From: Gnomoniopsis sp. IMI 355080
Lineage: Eukaryota; Ascomycota; Sordariomycetes; Diaporthales; Gnomoniaceae
NCBI GenBank assembly: GCA_027946555.1
Contig: JAPEVC010000307.1
Coordinates: forward strand, 1 to 34,228
Reading direction: 5' to 3'
Length of the DNA stretch: 34,228 nucleotides
Shown here: piece after piece, positions 1 to 10,779 of the stretch
Layout: every line of letters starts with the position of its first letter
How positions within the stretch are numbered: position 1 is the first letter of the stretch
The notes under the pieces: model-generated
Told to the model about the DNA's origin: nothing
Databases searched by the model: none
Seen by the model: only the letters and a program-made list of their open reading frames with translations
Translations under genes and position numbers: made by a program

Positions 1-139
1 GGACTTGGAGGGCGGGCTGGGAGGCGGGCTCAGGGGTCGTGTTGCGGCTGCGGATGGTGCTGGGGTCGGTAACGATGGTCGGTCGTGAGGGGGACTCTTT
101 GCGAGACTTGCGGTGGAAGCCGGAGCGTAGGCGGTCCAT
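1..139 (-). CDS. N-terminus of an unidentified protein, cut by the window edge
   Basis: An ATG on the minus strand at 139-137, in a good context (A at -3), opens a frame of 46 codons that runs off the left edge without a stop. The peptide begins MDRLRSGFHRKSRKESPSRP and continues rich in Ser, Thr, Pro and Arg, like the disordered basic N-termini of many fungal regulatory or cytoskeletal proteins. Codon use is GC-rich and C-ending, as in the neighbouring real genes. I do not recognise the family, and no domain is visible in so short a piece. The next gene is over 2 kb away, so this gene probably has its own long leader and promoter in 140-2290. Confidence 0.6.
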   Translation of the reverse strand, partial: MDRLRSGFHRKSRKESPSRPTIVTDPSTIRSRNTTPEPASQPALQV

Positions 140-2290
140 CGTGAGGACCGGTGTTCCCGAGGGGCGCGGTAGACACGAGGAAGTTGTGTAGATGTAGCGG
201 GCCAGGTCACAGCGGAGAGAGTATGAAGTCAGGCAAGCCGCGCCTGCGCCTGCCTGTCGTCGAAAAGTTGGAGCTCGACGCAATGCGCACACGGCAGCTG
301 CGATATGGTGCGAAAGAGTCGTAAAGTGGAGATGCCAGAAGAAGCTTTCCCCGAGGCGATGATCCCAGTGGCCGTGGTGGTGAAGGATCTTTTTCGGTCG
401 CCCGCAGGTATTCGCCCTTGGGCGCGCACCTCTCTGGTCGCCTGCGTGTGTTCTCCTCTCTTCCTCTCTCTCTATGTCTGCCTTTGGACTCTAGTACTCG
501 GTGACGTAGAAGTGTGTCGTGAAGGTGAAATATCAAAATATCGACACACACAAAAAAATAAGAGACGTCGGTGGAGATGCAGGCAATCTGCAGGGCGCGA
601 ATCAAAGGAAAAAGAAATGCGAGGAAAAGGTACTCTGCCGTCTGGCTGTCTGGGTAGGTACTCGGTGTACTGTGCTGTGTACGTTGGTGTGCGCGCCCCT
701 CTTTGGACCCGATGGATTGGTCAGGCTGGGCAGATCATGCAATGCAATGCAGCCACCCGTGCAGCGTGCGCGTGAGACCTCGGGCGAGGCTTTCGGAGAT
801 GTCGTCCCTTTGTTTTGTTTGGTTGTCACTTGAGAACCCCCGAGCCCAGGCCCCCAGCAGTTGTCCGGTCGTCCGGTTCAAGGGTCCCAGCTGCCGCTGA
901 TCTTTTTTCGGGATGCGCGTTCCGAACAAAAAGTCTTGCCTAACTTATCAGCTGGACGAGCTATAGCAGACGGCTACTATGTATGGGTAAGGTGGACAGC
1001 AGTTGAAATGATGGACAGAGGGAAGCGAGATCAAGTTGACGTCCAAGTCGGGAAGTCAATGTCTATTTTTGAAAAAAAGAAAGGCTTTGTTTCTCCTTGC
1101 TCATGCACTGGAATTGAATAATGCCAGCTCACATCGATATCGAACATCGGCATCGTCATCGACCGCGTGCTTTACCTTGATCGCATCTGTGACACATGCG
1201 TGTTTCTCCGTCCTCAAGCCGTGGGTTCGTTTGTCTCCGTCTCGCTGAACTGTGTTTCACCACCCCTTTTGCCCTTGTGCCGCGGGTTGGGCTATATGCA
1301 CACAGCACTATAGTACTTTGTACGCAGTATGTTTTGTGTGTCTTGCAGATTTGCTGATCAGGGCAAAAACATAAAAAAAGTGGACTGAGGAATGTCCCCT
1401 GCAGTACTAACTTTGGAACATCCCACACATGCGGGCTGCTCCGCCCGCAGACAACAGCCCAGCCAAAGCACGGCAACGCAGGGCAACGCAGGGCAAGCAG
1501 ACGGGCAGACAGAACGGCAATGACGCCCCGACGGAAATCTGATTTTTTCAATTTCGCCTCACATTCAATCTTGTACTAAGGACCCGGCCTTGGATAACAG
1601 CCCTCTTGCCTAGGTAATCTCCGGCTTATACTAGATGGGGTCATACGGGACGAACGACGGGGGAAAGTATCTACTATGTACGGTAAAAAAAAAAAACACA
1701 CACATGGACACCAGCTATGAATTGACTTTGCTATGACTTCCTCCGGGCCCAACAATTCGGATGGCATCTGCACAGCATCCGTCCGCTCTGCGCAACCGCG
1801 CAAATCCCCCAAACCTTAAATTGATTCGTTCTAGGCCCTCAGATGCGCAACTACGTCAGCCTAGGTGGCACGGTCTGTTGCACTGTATCACATTCACGCT
1901 GCACGATGTGATACTCTGGTCAAAGAGGTGCGTATTCGCACGGCTAAAACATGACAAGAAAATTTTTACTGTATAACGGTTTTTTTCTCGGTATATGATA
2001 AACAACGCTGATTCATTCAACGTGTCGGTCACGAGGGGAGATCCGGCCGTACTGATATACACAGAATAATCCAACCACTCGGAAATGCCGAGACTTCAAG
2101 TCAGACAGTCTCAACCAATCAATCATCCCGTTCTAATGGCATCGACGCCTAGAACATCAAATCCGCGTGTCCTACCTACTGCGTAGGTGCGCCGAGGTCG
2201 ATGCCTTGAGTAGACTTAGATCATGGGAGATCTAGTGCCACTGACTGGACAGGCATGCTGTACTCTGAACTCATACACAAGGGTCTTTCT
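140..2290. other. Intergenic region, about 2.1 kb
   Basis: It lies between the start of the left-edge gene and the stop of the FMP25-like gene, both on the minus strand. It should hold the promoter and 5' leader of the left gene (purine-rich on that strand near 450-480) and the 3' end of FMP25. Open frames here up to 156 codons have no recognisable domains and erratic composition. Homopolymer runs occur (A runs near 551 and 1686). A nested inverted repeat at 2138-2205 is listed separately. I see no RNA gene. Confidence 0.6.
2138..2205. repeat. Nested inverted repeat downstream of FMP25-like gene
   Basis: GGCATCGAC at 2138-2146 is the exact reverse complement of GTCGATGCC at 2197-2205. Inside it, ACCTAC (2174-2179) and GTAGGT (2183-2188) form a second perfect stem with a 3-base loop. 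It sits 85-150 bases beyond the stop of the minus-strand gene, so it could fold in that gene's 3' UTR. Confidence 0.5.
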
Positions 2291-4132
2291 TCAAGTCCCA
2301 GAGTAGACAGCAGTCACATACCGCCCGCACTCCACTCTCTGCTCAATACTGACCTTCCTCCCCTTGCCGTCCTTGCCCAGCCGTACCGTCTGCCTCGGTG
2401 TGATTTGGAATCGATGTTCCTCACCCTTCCGGCCGGCCTTGGCGTCCGCTGCGCCGCCATCCAACGGCGCAATATAAATCGGCGCATTCGAGTTACTCCT
2501 CTTGCCATTTCCAAGCTGATAGTGCTCGTTTCCACCCCACCACACGATATCCGCGCCCCAGTTGGTATCATTCTCGTTCGTCTTGCCTGACGCATCTACA
2601 TACGTGACGTTGTCCATCACGGCAGCCGTGTGTGTCGACCCGACCGACATGCGCGAAAGTCGGATCGGGATCACCTCGTTGGCTCGCTCGTCCCACTCAA
2701 ACAGCCCCGAAAGGGCCTTGATCTTGTTCGGCCCGTTCGAGATGTGCGTCCATTTCCCTGTGCCAAGGCAACCGTAGATCCCCTCGCCGGCAGCCCACGT
2801 GTCTGCGACAATTTTGCCAAGCGCTCGAGCAGGTGCGGTCACCTCAGAAGCGGTGGCCCCCTGTTGGGCTACGCGCTTGGCGTCCACGGTGAAAAACGAG
2901 TTGGATCCGCCGGCTGCTATCGATGTGACCTTGGGAGCAAGCTCGGTGCCCTTGTAGAATTTGTTGAAGGGCAGTAGGGAGGGGCTATCGATGGCAGGGA
3001 CGTCGGTGTCCGGGTAGAAACCAAGCTGGCCTACTGAATTGTCACCGAAAGCAAAGACCCGGCCTTCGTCGTCCAAGACCAAAGAGTGATAATCTCCTGT
3101 CGCAATCTTCTTTCCCTTGAAACCCTTCAATGTGCCAATCTCGTGAGGTTGATCTACGGGCCCCTGCGGTCTCGTCATGAATGTTAGACCTGGTATGCCT
3201 AACTGACCCTTGGACGGGAAAGACTGTGAACTCGACGCGGCAGAAAAGACGCGCCCAGACGATGTCAGCAGGAGGGCATGTTCCAATCCACTGCTGATAT
3301 CGACCACCTTCTCGCCCCATCCCAGGTTAGCAGGCTTGATTTGACGGTAATTGATGGAGGATCCGGGACTGGACCAAAAGGACAGCCATGACGAGCTGTC
3401 CTCAGGCTTCGCGGCACCCAGCTGATCCGACCTCGAGACCGGGAGCGAGTATACTGATCCACCCTTGGAAAGTGCCAATATGCGGTCTCTCGATATGGCC
3501 AACTTGGTGATATCCTTTCCCCTGAGCGTATACTGTGGTTTCGGATCTTCCAACGAGTATCCTGTGCCCCATTGCACCAAGTCTCCATTCTCCGTCGCCG
3601 CGACACCAAACTCCTGGTCAAGTTTCAGGTCCCTCAACAACATCCCATCAAACCACCCAATCCTCCTCGGTGTCTTCACCACCGTCTCCTTGCTCTCGGG
3701 CGCCGCCACCTTGCCAACATTGCTACCCCATGCATAAACACCCGGATTTTCCCACGAGTTCCGCACCTGTACGTGCTGACTCGAGATGATATCGCGGTTC
3801 TCCTCCTTGTTGCGCGCGGCCTTGCGTTTCTTCTCAAACTCAATTTCCGCTTTCGGTATGGTCGGGCCGTCCTTGTTGCCAAATACAAGAGGGTAGGCGA
3901 CCGACGCGGCGCCGGCGAGAACACCACCTGCGAGGGTGAGGACAACGAGTGAGCGGCCGCGGAGGGGGCGGCGAGGAGGAGGACGTGGTGGTGTTGGTGT
4001 GCCGCGGCCTGGGTATCGTGAAGCGTGGCGAATACCTGAGCAGCGTGCGGCAGCGGGGGGGTTTGTGGCTTGCGGAGGAAGGTTGCGGAGGGGTGTACGC
4101 CGCAGAGCAGCTCGCGACATCAGGCCTGACAT
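2291..4132 (-). CDS. FMP25: Mitochondrial inner-membrane RCC1-repeat protein, FMP25-like
   Basis: Single-exon gene of 613 residues. The N-terminus is Arg/Ala/Pro-rich without acids (residues 1-60), as in a mitochondrial presequence. One hydrophobic segment follows at about 61-84 (SLVVLTLAGGVLAGAASVAY). The remainder carries RCC1-type blades: VYAWGSNVG near the start, GRVFAFGDNSVGQLGF in the middle, IVWWGGNEHYQLGNGKRS near the C-terminus. This layout matches fungal Fmp25. In yeast Fmp25 is an inner-membrane protein needed for early cytochrome bc1 (complex III) assembly; human RCC1L is related. The start is the ATG at 4132: the open frame extends 8 codons further but only from GTG, and the presequence-like segment begins here. 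It shares a 442-base head-to-head promoter with COG3. Confidence 0.85.
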   Translation of the reverse strand: MSGLMSRAALRRTPLRNLPPQATNPPAAARCSGIRHASRYPGRGTPTPPRPPPRRPLRGRSLVVLTLAGGVLAGAASVAYPLVFGNKDGPTIPKAEIEFEKKRKAARNKEENRDIISSQHVQVRNSWENPGVYAWGSNVGKVAAPESKETVVKTPRRIGWFDGMLLRDLKLDQEFGVAATENGDLVQWGTGYSLEDPKPQYTLRGKDITKLAISRDRILALSKGGSVYSLPVSRSDQLGAAKPEDSSSWLSFWSSPGSSINYRQIKPANLGWGEKVVDISSGLEHALLLTSSGRVFSAASSSQSFPSKGQLGIPGLTFMTRPQGPVDQPHEIGTLKGFKGKKIATGDYHSLVLDDEGRVFAFGDNSVGQLGFYPDTDVPAIDSPSLLPFNKFYKGTELAPKVTSIAAGGSNSFFTVDAKRVAQQGATASEVTAPARALGKIVADTWAAGEGIYGCLGTGKWTHISNGPNKIKALSGLFEWDERANEVIPIRLSRMSVGSTHTAAVMDNVTYVDASGKTNENDTNWGADIVWWGGNEHYQLGNGKRSNSNAPIYIAPLDGGAADAKAGRKGEEHRFQITPRQTVRLGKDGKGRKVSIEQRVECGRYVTAVYSGT

Positions 4133-4574
4133 GTTTGCTGTGTGTTGAAATATCACCGTGATGTTCAGTTAGCAGGATTTTTGAGCCATTGACGGTGTAA
4201 AATTACATTGCCGCAGGCCCAGCGGTTGCCAATTCGACCGACCGTTGGAGGGGCCAGGAACTTTCGAGTGGTGAGGTCATCTACCTTGCGACCAGAAACT
4301 TAGTAAAGCTTGGGCCCTGAGTGGAAGATCCTTCTGGATACCCTGCAGATTGCAAACTCCAGGCCCTGGTCCCTGTCTTGTCAGGTCCCCACAGCGGGAA
4401 CACCCACGCGAGCTTGCAGAGCCCCACGCCGAAGCCCGGTCCACGCTGGCCAGGTTGCAATCTGGCGGCACACCAGCTAACCACACACCAGCGACAAGGC
4501 TGAACAGCTGTCGAGGCTCCACCAAAAACCGAAACCAAGCCTCGACTTGCAAGTCGACCAAGGAGGTGTTGAAG
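4133..4574. promoter_or_regulatory. Bidirectional promoter between FMP25-like gene and COG3
   Basis: The 442 bases between two divergent start codons must hold both promoters and 5' leaders. I see no convincing TATA box. The part before COG3 is open upstream of its ATG but contains no in-frame ATG, which supports the start at 4575. Exact transcription starts cannot be read. Confidence 0.5.
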
Positions 4575-7053
4575 ATGTACGAGGACTCCTGGTACAACTA
4601 TATTCCGGAGCTTCAGCAGTCTCAACCGACACAGCAGCACAAGAGAGGCACTTCGCAGAGCTATGGCCATAGACGAAGGGAGTCTCTGCTGCAGCAACCC
4701 AACGTCAGTCTCAATTTGGGCCTTTTTTTGAAGGTCAATGGTCAAGACGGGTACTGATAATTAGCAGGGCACTCTTCCGACCAATGAGGTATCCGAAGAG
4801 CTCGACGAGCTGTTAGAGGAGGATGACGACGACTCGCCTCCTGAACCGAACCTCCCCCGCCGAGCTCAGTCCTTTTCTGACTTCTATAACATCATACGAG
4901 CCGAGCTGTCAAACAATGTCTCTAGGAAGAAGAGGGGGAAGAAACAAGGCAGGAATTGGGATGCCTTAGCCTTGTCCGGAGGCGAAGATGGTTCCGAGGA
5001 TGACTACACTCTATTCGAGACGTTCCAGGACGAGTTGCTGGATGCAGGGCAGCAGGAATATACTGTATACGGAGAACAGCTCGCCATGACGGAACGACAT
5101 CTCGAAACACTCATCGAAGACACCAACAGTGCCCTGCAGCTTCTCGCTTCGCTCTCCGAGTCGTTCCGCGGCGTAGAGGAGCAGACCACAACTTTCCAGT
5201 CACAATGCGAAGACTTGCTGTCAGAGCAAAGACGGCTGGAGAAGCTCGCTGATGAGGTGGGCACGGATCTGCACTATTATGCATACATCGATCAGGTCAC
5301 CAGGCGTTTGAACGCTCCGGGAGCGGGCAGACTTGTGGAGGATGATTCGTTTGGCGAGATCATGGTGAACTTGGACGCTTGTATTGCCTTTATGGAGAAG
5401 AATGTAAGTATTATGCTGGCTATAAGTTCAAATTGTGTCGCTAACCACTAGTAGCCTTCATACCGAGACGCAGACTCGTACCTGGCTCGGTATCAGTCAC
5501 TGCTGACCAAGGCGTTGCATCTCCTCGAAGTCGGATTGCAGAGCCGCCTTGACAGGGTTTCCGCCGATATATCGCGGCAGATCGAGGCAACCAAGTCCGA
5601 GTCTGCTCGCCACGCCCTTGCATATGGTCGTTTCGAGGAAATGATACTCGACTCGTACGCACTGATTCCAAACGTCCAAAAGGTCATACATCAAGCGTAC
5701 GATACCAGCGGCAATGCTCTTTCCGGTATCAACTATGACATCTATGCGAATACGGCCAACAACATTTTCCAGGCGTACATTGCAGCCAGAGACCGCGATT
5801 TGAGGCCCATCATCCAGTATGATCTGGATACTTTCAAAAAGGAGGCGAAGGAGGTGTCTGTGGAGACGGCCTCTCGTAACTTTGTCAAGCAAAGTTTCGA
5901 GAGATCATACAACGAGGCCATGCTTTTCGCCAAGATCTTTGCTGTGGAGCCTCATTACAGTACCGATCCCAACTCAGCCTTTGTCACCCTGAAGTCGCAC
6001 CAGAGAGTGATGGTCAACGCGACGAACGTGGTTCCCATTGCGACGAACCTACAATCGGCGTTGCAGACGGCCGAATTGCAGACCATATGCAACATCCTTG
6101 GGTGGATTACAAATGAGTACCTCGTCACGGACTACGAGGAGGAGGAGTCAGCTTTCACGAGGCATTGTCAGGAGCTTGCCGCCAGGCTGCTCGCGGAGCA
6201 CCTTTGGACCTTTACAGATGCTGCTTTTGAGGCGGAGATTGCCAAGTCTATTTCGAAAGTGACTGTCCTTCCTGATGCGCTCAAGATCGGCCCAGTTGTG
6301 GATGGTGTGGCGTCGTCGAATGTATACCCACCAGTGAAGCGGGCGCTGGAACTGTTGGTCATGTTTGACCAGTCTATGCCTAAGGAGCGATGTGTAAGTT
6401 CTTCATTCAATCACAGCTTATATGATCATGCCTACTGACTCTTACTCCAGCAACGCAACAGTCCCGTGGTCTACAAAATTGTCAAAGAATCAATCCAAGT
6501 CCTGCAACGGGCTGAGGGTCGCATCAAAACGGCCAAGACCGGCACGGACCCGGACCTCTTCATGCTCAAGAATCTCCTCATCCTCAAGAACGAGCTCGTG
6601 TCATTGGAGATTGGCGACGTGCGCAACGATCCAGGGATGCAATACTTTGGCCAAATCTGGAACAATATCACGCCACAAAACCTTATCGGCTACGTCGGCA
6701 GCTTCATTCCCACTGCGGCCGCATCCCTTTGGAACCGAAGAACCAGTGCTTTACCACCGACAACGACGCCAGCTCAGACGGCGCAGCAGCAGCAGCAGGG
6801 CACGACGGATAATCAAGACGCGAGTGAACAGCTGGATGACCTATTGCGACAAGCCATTGGGGCATTCACGCTGCGGTGGGCGACTTTGCTAAATGATGGT
6901 AAGGCGAAGAAGACAGGCGGCAAGAATCTGGTCAAGATCGAGAATGATCTGGAGGATATGCTGCAAAGGGCGTTCAGTAATCAACCAGAGGTCATTGGGA
7001 AGTTGAAGGAGGCAATTCAGATGCATCAACAGGCGCAGAACCAGAAGAAGTAG
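4575..7053 (+). CDS. COG3: Conserved oligomeric Golgi complex subunit 3 (Sec34 family)
   Basis: Four exons: 4575-4703, 4768-5403, 5455-6393 and 6451-7053, giving 768 residues, normal for fungal COG3. Introns 2 and 3 have GTAAGT donors. Intron 1 has a GTCAGT donor, a CTGAT branch site and a TTAGCAG acceptor. All three are phase 0, and each exon junction restores one open frame. The Sec34-like N-terminal region follows an acidic linker and the motif RAQSFSDFYNIIRAELS. It is a coiled-coil region, including GEQLAMTERHLETLIEDTNS and the segment through RLEKLADEVGTDLHYYAYID. The C-terminal helical part ends in a Gln-rich, Lys-rich tail. COG3 belongs to lobe A of the COG tethering complex, which acts in retrograde vesicle traffic within the Golgi. 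The ATG at 4575 is the only in-frame ATG before the first intron. Confidence 0.9.
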
Positions 7054-7462
7054 TCATTTATAGGGACAAAGCGTCTGTTACATATCTGTGATTACTTAAA
7101 AATCAATTAGGTCCAGTACTTTTTTCAATTATTTCAGTAGACATGCAAGTTAATGAGTAGATCACGCAATAAAGCTTGGAAGAGGCAGGGATCTTTTACC
7201 GTATCTTATCGGGCCCGGCTTCGGCCGGCCCTGACTAAATCACCGTGCCCAAAGAGTACTTCAATTTCACACACAAAGCCCTCTCTCTTTTTGTTCGTCT
7301 GGTGTGTTTTATTTCTTCTCCGCAAAATCAACTGCATACGTAGTTCTTTTAGGACCACTTCATTCTCTCTCTCTCTTTCGCCTTCTCTCGGCAGACGAGT
7401 CCGGACCGGCTTGCCCTACATTAGTTTCACGAACGCAGGGACAGGACGAACAGCAGTCGGTC
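7054..7462. other. Intergenic region with pyrimidine-rich promoter of the carrier gene
   Basis: 409 bases between the COG3 stop and the carrier ATG, both on the plus strand. A CT tract at 7362-7389 lies about 75-100 bases before the ATG, a common fungal core-promoter feature. The 5' part (7054-7150) is AT-rich and suits the COG3 3' UTR. Confidence 0.5.
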
Positions 7463-8584
7463 ATGGCGGACTCAGCGGCGGACCTCGATTCTCACCCCCA
7501 CGAGGGAGGCGGCGCGGCGCAGACAGCAAAGGACTTGTTTTCTGGCGCTGCAGGTGGTGTTGCACAGGTTTTGCTTGGTGAGTTTAGCTTTGGGTCTTGT
7601 CTGAGCTCTCTATCTGGGCGGCGAGATAATCGTAGTCGGCCAACGAAGCAAGTGAGATGAGCAAGGGAGTGTGAGATGAGCAAGGCGACTTTCTCGCACG
7701 CCTGGCTCATTTCACCACGTTACAAGGGCATTCCTATTAGCTAACATCGCACCCAAGGTCAGCCCTTTGACATAGTCAAAGTGCGCCTCCAAACCTCCAC
7801 CTCCAACCTCAGCGCCCTCACCGCCGCCACCAGCATCTACCGCAACGAAGGCGCCCTCGCCTTCTACAAAGGCACGCTCACACCGCTCATCGGCATCGGC
7901 GCCTGCGTCTCGGTCCAATTTGGCGGTTTCCACTATGCGCGCCGCTTGTTTGAGGAGCAAAACACCGCCCGCCACGGCGCCCCGCCCGGAGCGCCCCTCA
8001 GCTATGCGCAGTACTACGCCTCGGGCGCCTTTGCGGGCGTGGCCAACAGCGTGATTTCGGGCCCGATCGAGCACGTGCGTATTCGGCTGCAGACGCAGCC
8101 GCACGAGGCGGGGAAAAGGCTGTACAGCGGGCCGCTCGACTGCGTGCGCAAGCTGGTGTCTGTCGAGGGCGGGGGCCTGTTGCGGGGCTTGTATCGGGGC
8201 GAGGCGGTGACGGTGTTGCGGGAGGCGCAGGCGTATGGTGTGTGGTTCCTGGCGTTTGAGTGGATGATGAACACGGATGCGAAGCGCAACGGGGTGGCGA
8301 GGGAGAGTATCCCCGCGTACAAGATTGCGTTTTACGGCGGGCTGGCGGGCGAGGCGCTGTGGTTGGCGAGTTATCCGATGGATGTGGTCAAGAGCAAGAT
8401 GCAGACGGATGGGTTTGGAAAGGACCAGCGATACAAGACCATGCGGGACTGTTTTGCACAGACGTGGAGGAAGGAGGGCATGGGCGGCTTCTGGAGGGGT
8501 CTGGGACCGACTCTGTTGAGGGCCATGCCAGTGAGTGCGGGTACGTTTGCTGTTGTTGAGATGACGAGGAGAGCGATCAACTAG
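7463..8584 (+). CDS. Mitochondrial carrier family protein, YMC1/YMC2-like
   Basis: Two exons, 7463-7577 and 7758-8584, joined inside a Gly codon; the 180-base intron has a GTGAGT donor, CTAAC branch and AAG acceptor. The product is 313 residues, the usual carrier length, with three repeats each bearing the family signature Px[DE]xx[KR]: QPFDIVKVR (P41, D43, K46), GPIEHVRIR (P141, E143, R146) and YPMDVVKSK (P245, D247, K250). The segment FYKGTLTPLIGIGACVSVQF and LYRGEAVTVLREAQAYGVWF resemble yeast Ymc1/Ymc2 and related carnitine or amino-acid carriers of the inner membrane. The substrate cannot be decided by eye. The intron holds an exact 15-base direct repeat (7652-7666 and 7671-7685). The gene is GC-rich with strong C/G third-position bias. 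Confidence 0.88.
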
Positions 8585-9815
8585 AGGGAGAGCTATTCAA
8601 AAGGGATTCATAGGGGATCCCCGAGGGGATGGGGAGGGGCACTGTCGAGGTCAATGGAGTTTAAGGATATTCATCCTCCCCACCCAAGTGCGGAACTCAA
8701 CATCGGGAAAAGGAACAGATCATGATAGATATCAATATCGGAATAATCTGTAGGGCAACATATTCAGGGTAACCCCTTCCGCTTTCTCTTTTCTTTTCTT
8801 TTCCCATCGACTTCCCGAGTTAGTCTGAACGATCCGTGCCAGTTCAGTAAAATAAGTATGCACGTTCCACTCAATCTGATAACCATGGGCCTACGTACAC
8901 TCTGGCACGGCTAGCACATTGGCATACTTATTTACTCTATATACCTACTGGGTTATAGCGATGAAACGTGCAAAGGAAATCAGCTTCGTGGAGGGCTGGT
9001 CCGGAAGCCCGAAAGCGCTGGAAGGAGCAGGCCTCCACGAAGCTGAATCACAAAGCCTGCTTGTTAAAATTTCCCTATCATTACAAGAGAGCCTTCAATA
9101 ATGGTATGAACCGTGGACATGGTCCGCATTTGAGTGCCAACGTTTGCGTCCATGACACCTAAAGCTATTCGGTGTTTTCGACAAAAGTTCGAGCTATCAA
9201 GCCCAACGTATCGTGAATGCAGGTACCGTAGAATATAACAGATTGTCCCGACCTAGAAGCGGTTCTAGGTTCTCATCAGTCACGTTGATGCTCCTAGTTC
9301 AAACAGGTCTCAGGAGCCAAAGCGACATCTTACAGCTCATCTTTCGTTCCAAATCTGCAGAGACGTTGGCAGTGGGGCTTATGGCTAGAAGTGAAATGAG
9401 ATCTAAGAAAACCTACCTAGGTACGCTGTGAACTTATAGAACGCCCATTGGCAAACCCAAAGTACAGGAAATGCTCGGTGACCTCTCGGCTGTGTGTATG
9501 TGTCACTGGATGCCTTGATCAATTGGTCCCTTGTGATTAGACCAGTAGCGCCACAAAGTCACAGTAGCTCGCTGCTCCGTGAAAGAGGCACGGTATTCCA
9601 CTTGTACAACTTCTTTTTGCTAATTGAGAATTTTAGTGACACTCTTGATCGCAATCTTCAGGAATGATAGCAGTACACTCAGTCTTAAACCTTCTTACAG
9701 CATTGCTAGCATCTGCTCTTTATCGCTCCATCGCGGCGCCCGGTTTCCCAAGTTTCTCTCTAGTCCTCGGTTCGGTGAAAATCTGAACACTGTCCATTCC
9801 TCAAGCCTCATAATC
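8585..9815. other. Intergenic region after the carrier gene
   Basis: About 1.2 kb between the carrier stop and the ankyrin relic. It holds a pyrimidine tract at 8779-8805, a palindromic TACCTAGGTA at 9414-9423 and the hairpin element at 8980-9046. No open frame here looks coding. It marks the transition from the compact housekeeping block to the sparse accessory region. Confidence 0.5.
8980..9046. repeat. Hairpin element, copy A (15-base perfect inverted repeat)
   Basis: TCAGCTTCGTGGAGG at 8980-8994 is exactly reverse-complementary to CCTCCACGAAGCTGA at 9032-9046. The 37-base interior contains GTCCGGAAGC and a GCGCT run. A diverged copy is at 19546-19606: its first 41 bases differ by about four substitutions and one gap. 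AAT occurs on both sides of the CAGC...GCTG core and could be a 3-base target duplication. It may be a MITE or transposon end; no known element could be assigned. Confidence 0.7.
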
Positions 9816-10418
9816 TCAAGAGAGACTGACCTCATCACTGGGTGCAACGATAGTGTCCTTGCCTCCATCCTGGCCATTTTCTTCTTGTCCTGCCTCGGCC
9901 TTCTTTTCGTCTTCCTTCTTGTCCTTCTTAATTTGCTCCAGCCTCGCTATAGCCTCCTCGAACGTCGCGAGGACCTTCTCATCAAACGGCTTTGCTTTCG
10001 TGTCTCCATGTGCCTCCCAATCTTTCCTCGCACCAAAATTAGCGAGTTCCAGCGGCGTAATGGGAAACTACTTTTTATCTCGCAGCCGCGGATCGGCGCC
10101 ATGCTCGAGCAGCTGCTGGATTACTTGGTCGTTGCTATAAAAGGTTGCGCTGGAAGCCATATGGTTTACGCAAAGACAGGCATCAAGCGGACGCCCTTCA
10201 CGATGGCATTCCAGCATTTGAGTTGGAACAAGCCCACTTCGGCCCTTGACCACGACAAGACGAAGGTTGTCGACGACCCCATCGCATCTTGGTCTGATGC
10301 TACTGTGATCGTGGCACTCCATTAGCTGGATTCCCTTATGCAATACGACCGTGTTGCCGTGCAGGAACAAGGACGACTTGTGGCTTTTGATACGCCTGAG
10401 TGGGTCCAAGATGACCAT
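9816..10418 (-). pseudogene. Ankyrin-repeat protein relic with in-frame stop
   Basis: On the minus strand an ankyrin-like stretch (VIQQLLEHGADPRLRDKK) ends at a TAG at 10070-10068. The same frame then continues open for 83 codons to a TGA at 9818-9816. It reads ITPLELANFGARKDWEAHGD, which completes an ankyrin unit, and then a highly charged Lys/Glu-rich coil (KKDKKEDEKKAEAGQEENG). Two halves of a repeat in one frame separated by a single stop point to a broken gene rather than two genes. Upstream (10150-10418) the frame is open but repeat structure is lost, so that part is probably also damaged. The TAG could come from CAG by a CpA-to-TpA change. The 233-codon frame on the opposite strand is an antisense shadow. 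An unusual intron over the stop is possible but no good donor/acceptor pair is visible. Confidence 0.55.
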
Positions 10419-10777
10419 AATGCCTTGCTAGGCGACATGTTTCCCGTTGCTGGTGATGAAACGACCAGAAGCTAGTGCTAACGAGGCACCCAGGGACAAT
10501 ATGCCTCGTTGTGGTAGCACAGCAAGAAGTAATGAAACAAACCTCTACAGCTGCTGTCCTGTATCCAAGATTTAGAAGTGACATATGCACTCAGTACCGT
10601 GGGAAGCGCCATACGGTGAGAATGGGAAGAAGAAGGCGAACTTCCGAGTTTGACGTGATCATTTGCCATTATGTCTAGCAATACTACTTATAATCTTGAG
10701 CATTGAGTTGAGAAGTAACGCGCCGAAAGGAAATTGAATATTGAGATGCAACATGCGCCATGCGCCATGCGCCATGC
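10419..10777. other. Intergenic region between ankyrin relic and hydrolase
   Basis: 359 bases with no recognisable gene. It may contain the lost 5' part of the ankyrin relic. No motif seen apart from the 7-base tandem repeat at its right end. Confidence 0.4.
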
Positions 10778-10779
10778 TC
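10752..10779. repeat. 7-base tandem repeat at the hydrolase stop codon
   Basis: CATGCGC occurs three times in tandem (10752-10772), followed by a variant CATGCTC that overlaps the TGA stop of the minus-strand hydrolase. Confidence 0.6.

Noticed and set aside
305..775. 156-codon plus-strand open frame starting with ATG
   Set aside because: No domain, changing composition and low-complexity stretches; it lies opposite the probable promoter/leader of the left-edge gene.
9624..10325. 233-codon plus-strand open frame with hydrophobic stretch
   Set aside because: It is antisense to the ankyrin relic; the hydrophobic run is the complement of the Lys/Glu-rich coil.
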